A stretch of 64,000 bases of DNA, taken from contig JADJKL010000001.1 in assembly GCA_016706055.1 (NCBI GenBank), forward strand, positions 1 to 64,000, given 5' to 3'. This DNA is from Chitinophagaceae bacterium. GTDB lineage: Bacteria; Bacteroidota; Bacteroidia; Chitinophagales; Chitinophagaceae. Both the position numbers and the translations under genes were made by a program. The notes beneath the pieces are model-generated. The model did no database searches. It saw only the letters and a program-made list of their open reading frames with translations, and had not been told where the DNA came from. Of this stretch, positions 18,821 to 28,923 are shown piece by piece (within the stretch, counting starts at the first letter, position 1; the number at the start of each line of letters is the position of its first letter).

Positions 18821-19902
18821 TGACGGGGTTTAACAATGATGTCTGTTACTTTCAGCCCACTGAGAATTTCCACCTTTTGAAAATCTTTAAGTCCTGTTTC
18901 TACTTTTTGTTTCTTATCATCTTCCATTAGCACAAGAGAGTCACTAATAAGATAAGCTCTTGGAATCGTAATTGCCTTTTCTTTTGTTTGGATGACAATA
19001 TTTCCCTCCACCGTTATATTAGGATATATTAATTCAGGTGCAGTAGTAAAAACAGCTTCGATTGTAAAGGCCCTTGTCCGTTCATTCATATAAGGAATAA
19101 CTCTGGTGACGACAGCCTCAAAACTTTTATTTTTATAACTATCCATTGTAATAACAACCTTCTGCCCTGTCTTAATCCTGGCCAAATCATATTCATCCAC
19201 CTGCAATTCAATAATAAAATTATCCGCCTGACCGATTACAGCAACAGGTGATTGTGTGCTTACCATCTCACCTGGTTTTTTTAAAACGCTGTAAACCTTA
19301 CCGGCTATTTTACTTTTTATTGTAAAATCAGCAGCTTGTGTTTTACTGATTTTTAGATTATTATTTGCCTGTGCTGAAGAAAAATCAATTTGTTTTTGCA
19401 AATCCTTATATCTGGATACAGCCGCATCATATGCATCTGCACTTGTTCTATATGCCAGTTCTCGTTGATCCAGTTCGTTGCGGGTACCAATCTCCTGTGC
19501 CCAAAGATTTTTTTGTTTTTGCAAGAGCAGGGAATCATTTTTCATTTTACTTCTTGCCTGGCTAATACCTGACTTTAATTCATTTAATTTGTCACGGTTA
19601 CGATCCGGATCATTATTCGTTGCAATCAATGTAGCATTATCAATTTGCAATTGAGCTGTTTCATTAGAAACAATCAGTACCGGTTCGCCAGCATTTACTT
19701 TATCGCCTTCTTTCACCAATTGCTGAAGTAATAAACCATTAACAGGCGAAAAAACTTCGTATTGATCAGTACTTTTAATAATACCTGATGCATAAACCGA
19801 TTCGGTAATATCTTCCTGAATTGGATTCGTTTTCTCTTTACTTTCATTACACGAAAACAAAAAAGAAGTAATTACCAAGATTGAAACTATTTTTTTGATC
19901 AT
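18817..19902 (-). CDS. periplasmic adaptor (MacA/HlyD-like) lipoprotein
   Basis: A 361-residue membrane-fusion protein. Lipobox FLFSC gives Cys18 as anchor. A biotinyl-lipoyl-like hairpin (VNGLLLQQLVKEGDKVNAGEP), a coiled coil (about 85-180) and beta-barrel region (AVIGQADNFIIELQVDEYD) follow in the usual order. It is the first gene of the efflux operon; its stop overlaps the permease start. A palindromic site centred about 64 bases before the start codon (19956-19977) may control the operon. Confidence 0.9.
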   Translation of the reverse strand: MIKKIVSILVITSFLFSCNESKEKTNPIQEDITESVYASGIIKSTDQYEVFSPVNGLLLQQLVKEGDKVNAGEPVLIVSNETAQLQIDNATLIATNNDPDRNRDKLNELKSGISQARSKMKNDSLLLQKQKNLWAQEIGTRNELDQRELAYRTSADAYDAAVSRYKDLQKQIDFSSAQANNNLKISKTQAADFTIKSKIAGKVYSVLKKPGEMVSTQSPVAVIGQADNFIIELQVDEYDLARIKTGQKVVITMDSYKNKSFEAVVTRVIPYMNERTRAFTIEAVFTTAPELIYPNITVEGNIVIQTKEKAITIPRAYLISDSLVLMEDDKKQKVETGLKDFQKVEILSGLKVTDIIVKPRQ

Positions 19903-19955
19903 AAAAGATGCTTTATCCTTTTAAACCTACAAATTTAAAAAATAAGAACCCTATG

Positions 19956-19977
19956 AATAGTGATGAATATCACCATT
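19956..19977. promoter_or_regulatory. FNR/CRP-like operator between efflux operon and usp
   Basis: Interrupted palindrome AAT-a-GTGAT-gaat-ATCAC-c-ATT. The core TGATnnnnATCA equals the central FNR consensus. It sits in the divergent gap, about 54 bases before the adaptor start codon and about 190 before the stress gene. The symmetry is visible; which regulator binds is an inference. Confidence 0.5.
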
Positions 19978-20166
19978 ATTCTTGATTCTAATTGGAAGCC
20001 CGAACCACCTATATTGTTTTGTCAGACTTTTATCAATTTTATCGGGAGCATCAATCTTCACAGAGGTGTAAGTAAGCGAAAAAAATCAAAATCAGGTTGA
20101 GCTATGATATTAGTCAAACTTAATGCAAGAATTAAATAGTTATTTAACAACTTAAACTACGTGATT

Positions 20167-20970
20167 ATGAAAAAAATTTTAGTGCCGACAGATTTTTCTC
20201 CCAATGCAGAAAAAGCCCTGAACTATGCAGTGCAAATTGCTAAAAAAATGAACGGAGAATTGTTGCTTATCCATTCTGTAAAATCAGATAACTACGAACA
20301 GGATATCAAAAATGCTGAAGCCCAGTTGGAACTGATTGGAAAAACAATTACTGATAGTGAAGGAGTTAAAATAAACACCATGGTGTACTTCGGTCCAACG
20401 GAAAATTCCATCCGGGTTGCAACCGGTGAAAATAATGTTGACATGATAATTATGGGAACATTGGGTAATAGTGCCATATCTGAAAAATTATTTGGATCCA
20501 TAACAGCCAGTATCATAGGTAAAACCACTGTTCCGCTGCTGGCTATACCATTATTAAGTGACTGGAAGATTCCACAAAAGATTTTGTTAGCCATCAACGA
20601 GTTTAAAGAAAAAGACAAAGAGATACAGCCAGTAATAGAACTGGCCCGATTGTTTAATGCCAGTATACAGGTAACGATTTTTACTGATACTGATGATGAC
20701 TTTGTAGAAGATTTTGCAGCACATGAAGTAAAGATTTCGACCTACAGAGATCTGCTAAAAGCACAATACAAGGATATTGAAATTCATGCTGTACATCTGG
20801 CAAGTCGTCATTTCAAGGAGAGCCTTACCAACTGGGTCGAGAATAACGAGATTGATATGGTAGTCATGTTAACGCATAAGAAAAATATTATTGAAAAAAT
20901 ATTTACTGGAAGTAAGACAAAAAAAGTGTCGTATTATATCAATGTACCCCTGCTGGCAATCCCTTTTTGA
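20167..20970 (+). CDS. tandem universal stress protein
   Basis: A 267-residue protein with two UspA domains. The first (1-140) begins MKKILVPTDFSPNAEKALNY and holds the ATP-loop-like IIMGTLGNSAISEKLFGS; the second (about 140-267) starts KILLAINEFKEK and is degenerate in the middle but ends with VVMLTHKKNIIEKIFTGSKTKK. Such proteins are cytoplasmic and often induced by low oxygen, stationary phase or membrane stress, which agrees with the FNR/CRP-like palindrome upstream. ATG 20167 is preferred over the GTG two codons earlier. Confidence 0.9.
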   Translation: MKKILVPTDFSPNAEKALNYAVQIAKKMNGELLLIHSVKSDNYEQDIKNAEAQLELIGKTITDSEGVKINTMVYFGPTENSIRVATGENNVDMIIMGTLGNSAISEKLFGSITASIIGKTTVPLLAIPLLSDWKIPQKILLAINEFKEKDKEIQPVIELARLFNASIQVTIFTDTDDDFVEDFAAHEVKISTYRDLLKAQYKDIEIHAVHLASRHFKESLTNWVENNEIDMVVMLTHKKNIIEKIFTGSKTKKVSYYINVPLLAIPF

Positions 20971-21128
20971 TATAGTATAACGTTGTATTTGATGTTTGAT
21001 GCCGTAATGGCGTCTGCTTGTCAGGAAAGATAAATGCCAGAACAGAAAGTGGTTTTCAACTGCCGCTTTTCTTAAACTCATTATTTATTAAAGGCAATTT
21101 ATTCACTGACATTGGTGAAAACACTTTA

Positions 21129-21797
21129 TTATCGCCAGATATTAAACCGTATGCGAATCTTTTTTTCTTTTAGAAAGGATCTCCAATCAATAAATACCAG
21201 TGCGGCAAGTAACAAAAGTCCCAGCAATAAAGCGAAAACCGATTTCCATGTAAGCATCCCCTTTAAAATACTTTCTGAATTTTCAGCCGCATATTTACCC
21301 ATAAATACGGCGACGCTGTCACTTATAAATTTTCCAACAGTAAAAGCCGGTAAAATAAAATAGGCCTTCATCCTGGCAATACCACCTGCAAGAAATAAAG
21401 GAGTAGAAGGCAAAGGCATCAATGTATAAAACAAAATAAACAGCTGTGCTTTTAAGCCCCGGGTTTTTAGCTTCTCGCCCAGATAACGAATATCATCATT
21501 CTTATCTTTCTTAAAAATCCGGTCGGCCAGAGATGGGATATATAAAATCAGAATATATCGCCCCAGCATCGACCCCAGCACACCAATAATAATTACCGGC
21601 CAGATGGATAGATTGAATATTATTTGCAGCAATATCATTACGGCAAATGCAGGAGGAAGCGGTAATGGTGTAATATCCACTAATAAAGCTGCTATAAAAA
21701 CTAAACCATATTGCCACACCATATGCTGATGTATTTTTTGAAAATTACCATAAAAAACCCCAAATAAACTGACGAATGTTTCATACAAAACAAACAA
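21129..21797 (-). CDS. VTT (DedA/SNARE-associated) domain membrane protein
   Basis: A 222-residue inner-membrane protein with about five helices. The central segment GVLGSMLGRYILILYIPSLADRIF and the proline-rich LFYTLMPLPSTPLFLAGGIARM resemble VTT/DedA proteins, which flip or recycle undecaprenyl phosphate and other lipids. The proline pairs near the N-terminus (ITPLPLPPAFA) replace the usual first re-entrant loop. It is convergent with the stress gene. The exact substrate is unknown. Confidence 0.7.
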   Translation of the reverse strand: MFVLYETFVSLFGVFYGNFQKIHQHMVWQYGLVFIAALLVDITPLPLPPAFAVMILLQIIFNLSIWPVIIIGVLGSMLGRYILILYIPSLADRIFKKDKNDDIRYLGEKLKTRGLKAQLFILFYTLMPLPSTPLFLAGGIARMKAYFILPAFTVGKFISDSVAVFMGKYAAENSESILKGMLTWKSVFALLLGLLLLAALVFIDWRSFLKEKKIRIRFNIWR

Positions 21798-21840
21798 GAA
21801 TCATGTCAATTAATGTTTCAACAGCACTTTGGCTCCTGTC

Positions 21841-21928
21841 TTTTTCAGCAAACTCTCAGACTGGGACTTTGCGTATTACAAAGACGTAACGTCCTCAGCT
21901 AAACTTCATGTTCGGCTACGAAATAATC
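21841..21928. repeat. dispersed intergenic repeat, copy B
   Basis: Copy with the blocks TGCGTATTACAAAG, AACGTCCTCAGCTAA and TTCGGCTACGAAATAATC; it aligns best with copy D (25481-25590). It occupies the gap 21798-22079, in which nothing else was seen. Confidence 0.65.
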
Positions 21929-22079
21929 TTGGCATATCCTTTCGGTCATTAACTACAATTACCAGCAAATGAGCTAAAAAAACCACCAGTATATTTTAAC
22001 AAAAAAAACTTCAATGAAGAGCTTAGTTTTATTTCCTGCCATTGGATAACCATAAAATTTTATACTTAAATCAGCTGCT

Positions 22080-23456
22080 ATGAAAGGTAAATCACTCCTG
22101 ATTCTTTTAGCGATCTTGATTTCAGCAATAGCTGTTGCACAAGACGAAATCACTAAATCGTTTAGCCTGCATTCTGAAGCACTTAACGAAGAAAGATCAA
22201 TACAAGTATATACACCTCCACAAGTGAATTCAATAAAGCAAACCTACCCTGTTCTCTATGTGTTTGATGGTGAATCTTTACTCTGGCCTACAGTAAATGC
22301 CTCTAGTTTTATGAACAAAGGCAGCTCATTGCCACAAATTCCGGAAGTTATTGTAGTAAGTATTAAAAATAATAACCGTGACCGTGACATGCCGGTTCCG
22401 CAGCAAATAGCTTCCACAAATGGCGCAGCACAGTTTTTGCAATTTGTTGCCGACGAATTGGTTCCTTACATAAATGATCATTATCCCGTTAACGGATTGA
22501 ATGTACTCATTGGTCATTCACAAGGTGGTTTATTTGTTATCTATGCAGGATTAAAAAAGCCTGCACTTTTTCCTTTCATTTTGTCATTGGATGCTCCGGT
22601 AACAGTCAATCCCTCTTTGTTAAAAGAGTACCAACAAAAAATGACTACAGCCTGCACACTTAATTATTTCTCTGCCGAAACAATGTATGGTTGGGGCACA
22701 TCATTCACAATGGCGCAGGGATGCGGCAGTTACAGGCAAAAAAGAATTGAAGAAGAAACACATGAAACCATGCCGTATAAAGGTATTTATGATGGGCTAA
22801 AATTTCTTTTCCGGGAACATATACCTGAACAAAAAGATATGCCGCTTTCAATGCTGCAGGCTTACTACAAAAATTTGTCAGATAAATACCATTGCCGGTA
22901 CACTATTCCTGATAAAATTTTATTAGCAAGTGCCAGAGAAAATATAAGCGTATCAAAAAAACAAGTATCGCTTGATTTACTCGAATACTATGAAAAAAAC
23001 TATGGTACTACACAGACCTCAGCAAACCTGCTCGCCAAAGCAAATGCCATTACAAAAGAACCTGATAAAAGGGTGGACTATTACCTTAGTAATCCCGGAG
23101 CTTCAGCAGAAGATTTAAAACCATTTATGGGAAAATGGAAAGGAACATTGATTGTGCCCGGTGGCGTTAATATGGATATCACCTGGGAAATAAAAAAAAT
23201 AAATAATAAATATGTGATGGATGCCCGATTTATGGATGAGTTCAACAGCCGTTCCGATTTTCTTGTTGTAACAGCGCCAGGGCAAATCGCCTGGGGACGA
23301 AAACATGAAGGTGGCGGCATCTATCTCTCCATAGGAAAACTATCTGCCAATGGCCGCACAATAACCGGCACCGAAGACCTGATTGGCTTTCAGATGCCGG
23401 ATAATGTTCCTGCATTCAAAGTAAACCAGTTTGAATTTAATAAAATACAGGAATAG
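22080..23456 (+). CDS. secreted alpha/beta-hydrolase (esterase D-like) with C-terminal beta domain
   Basis: A 458-residue exported hydrolase. Signal peptide 1-20 (ending AVAQ), then a putative esterase domain (about 25-280) with VYTPPQVN, VLYVFDGES and the nucleophile elbow GHSQGG. This is the Fes/IroE/esterase D group, which includes siderophore esterases and acyl hydrolases. A C-terminal part (about 345-458; KPFMGKWKGTLIVPGG and so on) looks like a lipocalin-like beta barrel, an addition common in Bacteroidota. No iron-uptake gene is adjacent, so the substrate is open. Confidence 0.85.
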   Translation: MKGKSLLILLAILISAIAVAQDEITKSFSLHSEALNEERSIQVYTPPQVNSIKQTYPVLYVFDGESLLWPTVNASSFMNKGSSLPQIPEVIVVSIKNNNRDRDMPVPQQIASTNGAAQFLQFVADELVPYINDHYPVNGLNVLIGHSQGGLFVIYAGLKKPALFPFILSLDAPVTVNPSLLKEYQQKMTTACTLNYFSAETMYGWGTSFTMAQGCGSYRQKRIEEETHETMPYKGIYDGLKFLFREHIPEQKDMPLSMLQAYYKNLSDKYHCRYTIPDKILLASARENISVSKKQVSLDLLEYYEKNYGTTQTSANLLAKANAITKEPDKRVDYYLSNPGASAEDLKPFMGKWKGTLIVPGGVNMDITWEIKKINNKYVMDARFMDEFNSRSDFLVVTAPGQIAWGRKHEGGGIYLSIGKLSANGRTITGTEDLIGFQMPDNVPAFKVNQFEFNKIQE

Positions 23457-23487
23457 AAAAATAATAACTGCGTATATTTTTTATGAA

Positions 23488-23580
23488 TTTCTTCTCGGCA
23501 ACGTCTCCGACAGGAACGTTGCGTATTAAAAAGGCGCAACATCCATACCTATGTTTCGATCCGGTGAAAGACGAACATTA
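23488..23580. repeat. dispersed intergenic repeat, copy C
   Basis: Copy with GGCAACGTCTCCGACAGGAA and TTGCGTATTAAAAAGGCG blocks, closest to the 5' half of copy D. The 3' half is more diverged. Confidence 0.6.
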
Positions 23581-23608
23581 TGGATAAATAATCAACAGAA
23601 AAAAAAAC

Positions 23609-25305
23609 CTACTTTCCTTTCTCAGCTTGTATTCGCTTCAACATCCCTCTTGAATTTTCTCCGGTAACTCCATGTGGATCCAACTCAATAGCCTTATTAT
23701 AACATTCTATTGCCATATCAATTTTGTTTGCTTTCCAGTTTGCTTCGGCAAAACTATCCCATGCATTAGCTGATTTTGGAAACAATTTGGTATTAAGCCC
23801 TAAAACAAATAGCGCCTCATCTATTTGTTTCTCATTTAGCATTGTATAACCTGCATCATTGAACTTGGTTTCAAAATCCATGTATCGGTATTTTGAATCA
23901 GCAACCATCTTTTTTGCTTCTAGTTCCACTTCATCATATTTGCCAGCCATAAAAATATCTTTTAATCGAGCCATCGGGTCCAGCACTACATCTTTATCTG
24001 AAAAACTAAGACAGGCTTCCAGTATAGGATCTTTGTTGGTGCGGTAATCATCAAAACTCATATCAACCGCCAGATGTGGTGCCAGCCAATCAGCATTTTC
24101 CCATTGCGGCTTATCCTGCCACCAGGCAAAAGATAGAAACACAGGAATTCCGGTTTTAGGTAAGTCTAACTGTCGTGTGTCACCATAAAAATTAATATTC
24201 TCTGCCGTTGGTTCACCTACAAATAGAGCATTTGTATAATTGCTCAGTTCATTCACCAGGTTCTGACAGGCAGAAAAAGTACGGCGGCCAATTATGACAA
24301 ACAGATTTCCGGGTTGGTTTATCTTTTTACTTTCTATAATACCTGTTACCACTGGTTTATTTTTGTAATTATTACCTCCTCCATTCAACCGCACATCCAG
24401 CACCATCTTTTCCACATCATTCTTATTAATAAACTCAAATACTTTCTTATAAAAATCAGCGATGGTTTCCTGCGGGTCATCTTGCACCTGGCTCTGCCGC
24501 ACATACACTGTTTTACTTTCTGGCAAGTATTCGTAATAATAATTCTTATCAAGATTCTTTAAATAATACGGAGTATTATTCTGTTCTCTTACACTTAACC
24601 AGTCTGTACCCGGTTTTACAAAGCCATAGTCTCTTGGTAAATGAAATCCTTCAATGGCTGTTAGAGTCTCATCAAAAGTCTTTCCATTTTTTCAAAAGTG
24701 TAGGTTACGGTTGTTTTTAATTTGGTAGTAATTTTCTGTGCATGTAGTGCTTCAGGCATTGCTATAAAATCCAATCCGTATGCTTTAAAGAATTCGTCAT
24801 TCTCGGCAGATACTAATGGCTTCACTGCTTCAAGTACTTTCATTACAGGCATTCCTTCTACCTTCACTAGCTTAGCTCCTATTATAGATGAATATTTTTT
24901 ATCCGCCCCTTCTGCATATAATCCATCACTGAACCAGTAAAAATTTACCGGAGCAATACGGAACTTAACAGGACTCTGTCTCCAACCAATACTGGTATGC
25001 CCATACTTAAACAGCGATACTATTTTGGCGAGTCCCGCCATCCGCTCATGATCTTGCATAGAAGGCATCGCCGTATTTAATTTTTCAATAGCTGCATCAA
25101 ATACTTCAGCAGTTACTTTTTTAAACAAAAAGGCATAGTCCTTATGAACAGTTTGTTGCAAAACCCTCAAGTCAGACTGCCAGTCAGCAGCGGACAATTT
25201 TTTTATATCAATTGTCGAACTTGCTTGCATTGCACCATGGCCATCCTGTGCATAAACAGTTGCAGCGAAAGTGCAGAAGAAAATAAAAGCGAGGATATTC
25301 TTCAT
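23609..25305 (-). pseudogene. secreted S41 family protease with C-terminal TPR, frameshifted
   Basis: A carboxy-terminal-processing-like protease of about 565 residues. Signal peptide 1-19 (ending VYAQ), an N-terminal helical domain, a PDZ-like area, then the S41 catalytic part with VLDVRLNGGGNN and the nucleophile Ser in RRTFSACQNLVNEL followed by VGEPTAEN, and TPR-like helices at the end (WDSFAEANWKANK). One base missing in the T6 run at 24687-24692 splits it; with seven the joint reads TFEKNGKTFDETLTAIEGF and stays open through to the second half. All catalytic landmarks are intact. Confidence 0.85.
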
Positions 25306-25480
25306 GGTTAAGTTTTTTAGCTATACAATATTAACAAGCGGCTATCAGGGTATGTGACAGGCGGTGAAAACAAAGTGTAATTTTTTTCTTTCGGGTTAGT
25401 ACTACAAACCCGACGCTTGGGGAAGCTAAAATGTTACAGGTAATGGAACCGTTTAAATAATAGGATTATTATCTTCTAAA

Positions 25481-25590
25481 ACTTCTTCTTTGCAACGTCG
25501 CCGACAGGGACGATGCGTCTTACGAAGGCACAAGGTCCTCAGCTAAGCTTCAGGCTCGGTGAGAGCCGCTGTTGGGAAATAATTCTTACT
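25481..25590. repeat. dispersed intergenic repeat, copy D
   Basis: The fullest copy of the family: TTGCAACGTCGCCGACAGG, a TGCGTCTTACGAAGGC block, GGTCCTCAGCTAAGCTTCAG and GCTGTTGGGAAATAATTC. It lies in the gap 25306-25592; the rest of that gap shows nothing. Confidence 0.7.
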
Positions 25591-25592
25591 TC

Positions 25593-26183
25593 TCATTTCT
25601 TTAACTTACCCTCTCCCTTACATACCCAACAGGTTTTGGAATGAGCTATTGTTTTAACATCATAAACAGCTGGCTGTGCCTGAACAGTAACTTCTTCAAC
25701 CCGATTTCCTCTTACTCTTTCGTAAGTTCTATAAGTTGCAGCTGTAACCAATAATTTCGTTTGCGTATAGCTTACTTCTCTACCTGTGCCTGAACAAATA
25801 GTACATGTTTCATAATCAAAAACAGTAACTTTTTCATTTAGTTTTTCGAAAGGGGTGCCTGCATTTAATATTGAATTATCAGACAGTGTGACCCAGCCAC
25901 GAAAATTTGTCAATACTTGTTTTTCATCCCGGGGATTATCCATCACTACATATCTTACCCCTTTAATTTTAATTACATCTCCTTTTGTAAGAAGATTAAC
26001 CGGATCTTGCTTTGGACTATTTGCATATTTTTCTTGTGCTTTCTTAATTTCTTCCGCCCTCGGAATAAATGCAGCAATATCAGTTGAAGGATTTCCATCC
26101 AGGTAAACAGCAAAATAATCAATACGATCTTCATACACAGTATACTCTATACGATCAGAAACACCAACTAATTTTCCATCCAT
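25593..26183 (-). CDS. protein with DnaJ-like zinc-finger pair (probably the C-terminal part of the upstream gene)
   Basis: A 196-residue reading frame. The end carries two CxxCxGxG units (CTICSGTG and CWVCKGEG) about 50 residues apart, like half of a DnaJ zinc finger, which would bind one zinc. The first 100 residues are beta-rich. It has no signal peptide and its ATG lies inside the end of the MORN-like frame. One extra base in the A5 run at 26184-26188 would fuse both as FREGFFMDGKLVGVSD, so this is probably the C-terminus of a single 540-residue exported protein. Function unknown. Confidence 0.6.
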   Translation of the reverse strand: MDGKLVGVSDRIEYTVYEDRIDYFAVYLDGNPSTDIAAFIPRAEEIKKAQEKYANSPKQDPVNLLTKGDVIKIKGVRYVVMDNPRDEKQVLTNFRGWVTLSDNSILNAGTPFEKLNEKVTVFDYETCTICSGTGREVSYTQTKLLVTAATYRTYERVRGNRVEEVTVQAQPAVYDVKTIAHSKTCWVCKGEGKLKK

Positions 26184-27235
26184 AAAAACCCTTCTCTGAA
26201 TTGTCGTTCATCACCCCATTTACCCCAGCCATTAGGCTTACCATCTTCTACCGATCCTGAATATAAAAGACCCTTCCACATCATCGCCTGAAAATTTGAG
26301 GAGTCGGGCCTGATGCCTTTATAGATTACCGGCAGTACAAATTTGCTGCCGGCTATGGGTTTTCCATCTTGTCCGTATAATACCTTTTCACAATGGCCGT
26401 CCTTATACTGAAAATGTACCCAGCCATTCGTTGGTTCATTACTGGTATTATAAATAAAATTTTGCCAGTGTGCTTCAGTATACAAAATATCTGTTTTGTC
26501 ATCAGGAAAAGTATATTTACGCCAGTTCCCCTTGTAATTGCCCTTATTTCTTTTTACCCCTGATTTAGATATTATACCCTTATCGTAAAAATATTGGCAA
26601 AACCCATCGTGGCTCCCATCCTTATAGCTCCCAACAAAATGCAAATAATATTTACCAGGTTGCAAATAAATTTCTGTGTATTCTTCAACGATACCAACAG
26701 GATATCCATCTTCCCCAAATGCAGCATCAATATAATTTTGACGACGTGGCGGATTATTTTGATCATTGGTAATATTTGTAAACCATCGTCCCGCATACCA
26801 TTTCCCGTTTTTCCATGTGCCGCTGAATACTGGCACTGAAACTAACCTTCCTTTATTATAATATGAACTGTCAATTTTTTTCGACCAATTAACTTCTACC
26901 TTGTATTGAATAGCTTCTGTAACTGTATCCATGTTGGCAGTGCCTTGCAGGATAAGCATACTGTCCTTATCAAATACAGTAAAAGACCCCTGCAATCTGC
27001 CTTTAATAAAGTTGCCAACCCATCTTTGCTGAAGGTAATCGGTAAACGATGCTTCGCCAGTTGGCATTTTTTTACCACTCCATTTCATATAATCCGGTCG
27101 CTTCGAAGGATAACCATCTGTTGTAAACTGAAAGTATTTCATATCACGGTTTACTTCCTGTGCAAAGGAGGTTTGAAAAGACCCGATAAGAATGAAGAAC
27201 CCTATGGTCGATAAAAATGAATAGTATTTAGCCAT
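26168..27235 (-). CDS. exported MORN-like repeat protein
   Basis: A 355-residue protein with signal peptide 1-25 (ending SFAQ) and repeated MORN-like strands (GNFIKGRLQGSFTVFDKD, GTWKNGKWYAGRW, GSYKDGSHDGFCQYFYDKG, GNYKGNWRKY, DGKPNGWGKW). MORN or YwqK-like repeats form flat beta sheets that bind proteins or lipids. The frame ends abruptly at WMEN just where the zinc-finger frame begins, which suggests a frameshift in the A5 run at 26184-26188. The role is unknown. Confidence 0.65.
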   Translation of the reverse strand: MAKYYSFLSTIGFFILIGSFQTSFAQEVNRDMKYFQFTTDGYPSKRPDYMKWSGKKMPTGEASFTDYLQQRWVGNFIKGRLQGSFTVFDKDSMLILQGTANMDTVTEAIQYKVEVNWSKKIDSSYYNKGRLVSVPVFSGTWKNGKWYAGRWFTNITNDQNNPPRRQNYIDAAFGEDGYPVGIVEEYTEIYLQPGKYYLHFVGSYKDGSHDGFCQYFYDKGIISKSGVKRNKGNYKGNWRKYTFPDDKTDILYTEAHWQNFIYNTSNEPTNGWVHFQYKDGHCEKVLYGQDGKPIAGSKFVLPVIYKGIRPDSSNFQAMMWKGLLYSGSVEDGKPNGWGKWGDERQFREGFLWMEN

Positions 27236-27632
27236 GACGGTTACTTTAAGAGAAATAAATATACTCTATAAACCCACTATTTTGACTACCGTCTATTGGG
27301 TATTGTTGCTTTGCACAAAAGACACAGAATAGTGGGTTTTCTGTACCCGCCAATCAGGGTCTTACGGTCTGGAAAAAATAGAACACGGATGACACGGATA
27401 AAACAGATTTTCACAGATTTCTTTATTTAGTCAAAGATTTAAAGCACTTATTCTTCTTGAGAAAAGGAGAATCACAGATTTATTCTGCTTTCCGCCCTGG
27501 TTCGTGTCTCCACGAACCTGCTCTCTATTTCCCAAATCCCTTCTACTCAATAATTCTTAAATTACACCAACCCAATCTAAAATCTGAAACCTGCCTGCCG
27601 GGCAGGCAGGTCTAAAATCTTAAATAGTAATC
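27236..27632. repeat. gene-free stretch with intergenic repeats
   Basis: Holds three elements: a 12-bp inverted repeat (27270-27281 with 27328-27339, AAACCCACTATT and its complement) around a 46-nt spacer; a segment with ACACGGATGACACGGATAAA and two CACAGATTT units, a repeat style common between Bacteroidota genes; and the near-perfect palindrome ACCTGCCTGCC-g-GGCAGGCAGGT at 27589-27611, itself flanked by two CTAAAATCT copies. No gene is supported here. Confidence 0.6.
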
Positions 27633-28923
27633 ATGCCCCACTCCCGAAAAAAAAATTTCTCAAACAAATTAGTAGCGGCCTCATCCTCGCCAGCCTACCA
27701 TCAATAGCATCCGCAAAAGAAAAAGAAAATAAAACAACCATAGACCCCGCCGACTTCACCGCCACCGGCGCACCCGACGATGAAAAATTCTGGAAACGCA
27801 TTGCCAAAAAATATTACGACACACCAACCAATTACACCAATCTCGAAAACGGCTATTACGGCATGCAGCCCAAACCCGTATTGCAGGCCTTTCAAAAAAT
27901 ATAGCAATCGCCAATAAGCAAGGAGCCCGGTTTGCCAGAAAAGAATATCCCGCCATTGCCGCCAACGTAAAAAAACAACTGGCGCAGTTTTTAAAAGTGG
28001 CCGACGAAGAAATCATCATCACCCGCAATGCCACCGAGGCATTGAATATCGCCATACAAGGTTATCCCTTTAAGGCTGGTGATGAAGTGCTGCTCAACCA
28101 GCTCGACTATTTCAGCATGATAGAAACTTTTCAAATGCTCGAAAAAAGAGGACAGCTAACTGTAAAAGCATTCGACATGCCGCTGCTGCCCACCACCGAA
28201 GAAGAGATAGTAGAAGTGTACAAACAACAGCTCACTCCCAAAACAAAAGTCATACTCCTCACCCATGTCTCCAATATCAATGGGCTAATAGTACCCGTAG
28301 CAAAAATTGCCGCCATGGCCCGGCAGCGGGGTATAGATATCATTTGCGACTCTGCCCATGCACTCGGGCATATCCCTTTCAGCCTGCCCGATCTTGGTGC
28401 CGCCTATGTAGGGCTCAATCTGCACAAGTGGATCGGCAACCCCGTAGGTGCCGGAGTACTCTATATAAAAAAAGAAAACATAGCCACCACCAAAGCCTTG
28501 TTTGGCGATGTAGCCGCCGCCGATGCTGATATCCGCAAGCTGGCACATTTTGGCACCACACCCTTTGCTGTGGTAATGACCATACCCGATAGTCTTGCCT
28601 TTCACCAAATGCTGGGCATAAATAAAATTGCCGCCCGATTGCACTATTTAAAAAACCATTGGGTACAGGCACTCCTGCAGCAGCCGGGGGTGGAAGTAGT
28701 AACACCTGCCGCTCCCCAATTATCCGGCGCCATAGCCGCCTTTCGTATTATAGGTAGCACCGCCACGCAAACGGCCGATCTCTTATACACCCAACACAAC
28801 ATAATGACCGTAGGCCGTACCCTTGGCCCGCAAGGCTGTGTACGGGTAACCCCTTCCATTTTTAATTCAATAGACGATTGTAAAAAACTCGTTGCCGCTG
28901 TAAAACAAATTGCGGGGAGTTGA
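27633..28923 (+). pseudogene. exported class V aminotransferase (isopenicillin-N epimerase-like), two frameshifts
   Basis: A PLP enzyme of about 430 residues. From about residue 90 the class V fold is intact: TRNATEALNIA, CDSAHALGHIPF and the PLP lysine in GLNLHKWIGNP, ending in GCVRVTPSIFNS. The N-terminus (from ATG 27633: MPHSRKK, then FLKQISSGLILASLPSIASA) is a Tat- or Sec-like signal, unusual for this fold and suggesting a periplasmic enzyme. Two single-base losses break it: the A9 run at 27647-27655 and the A6 run at 27894-27899. Its codons are noticeably richer in GCC and other C-ending choices than its neighbours. The reaction may be epimerisation or desulfuration; unknown. Confidence 0.8.
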
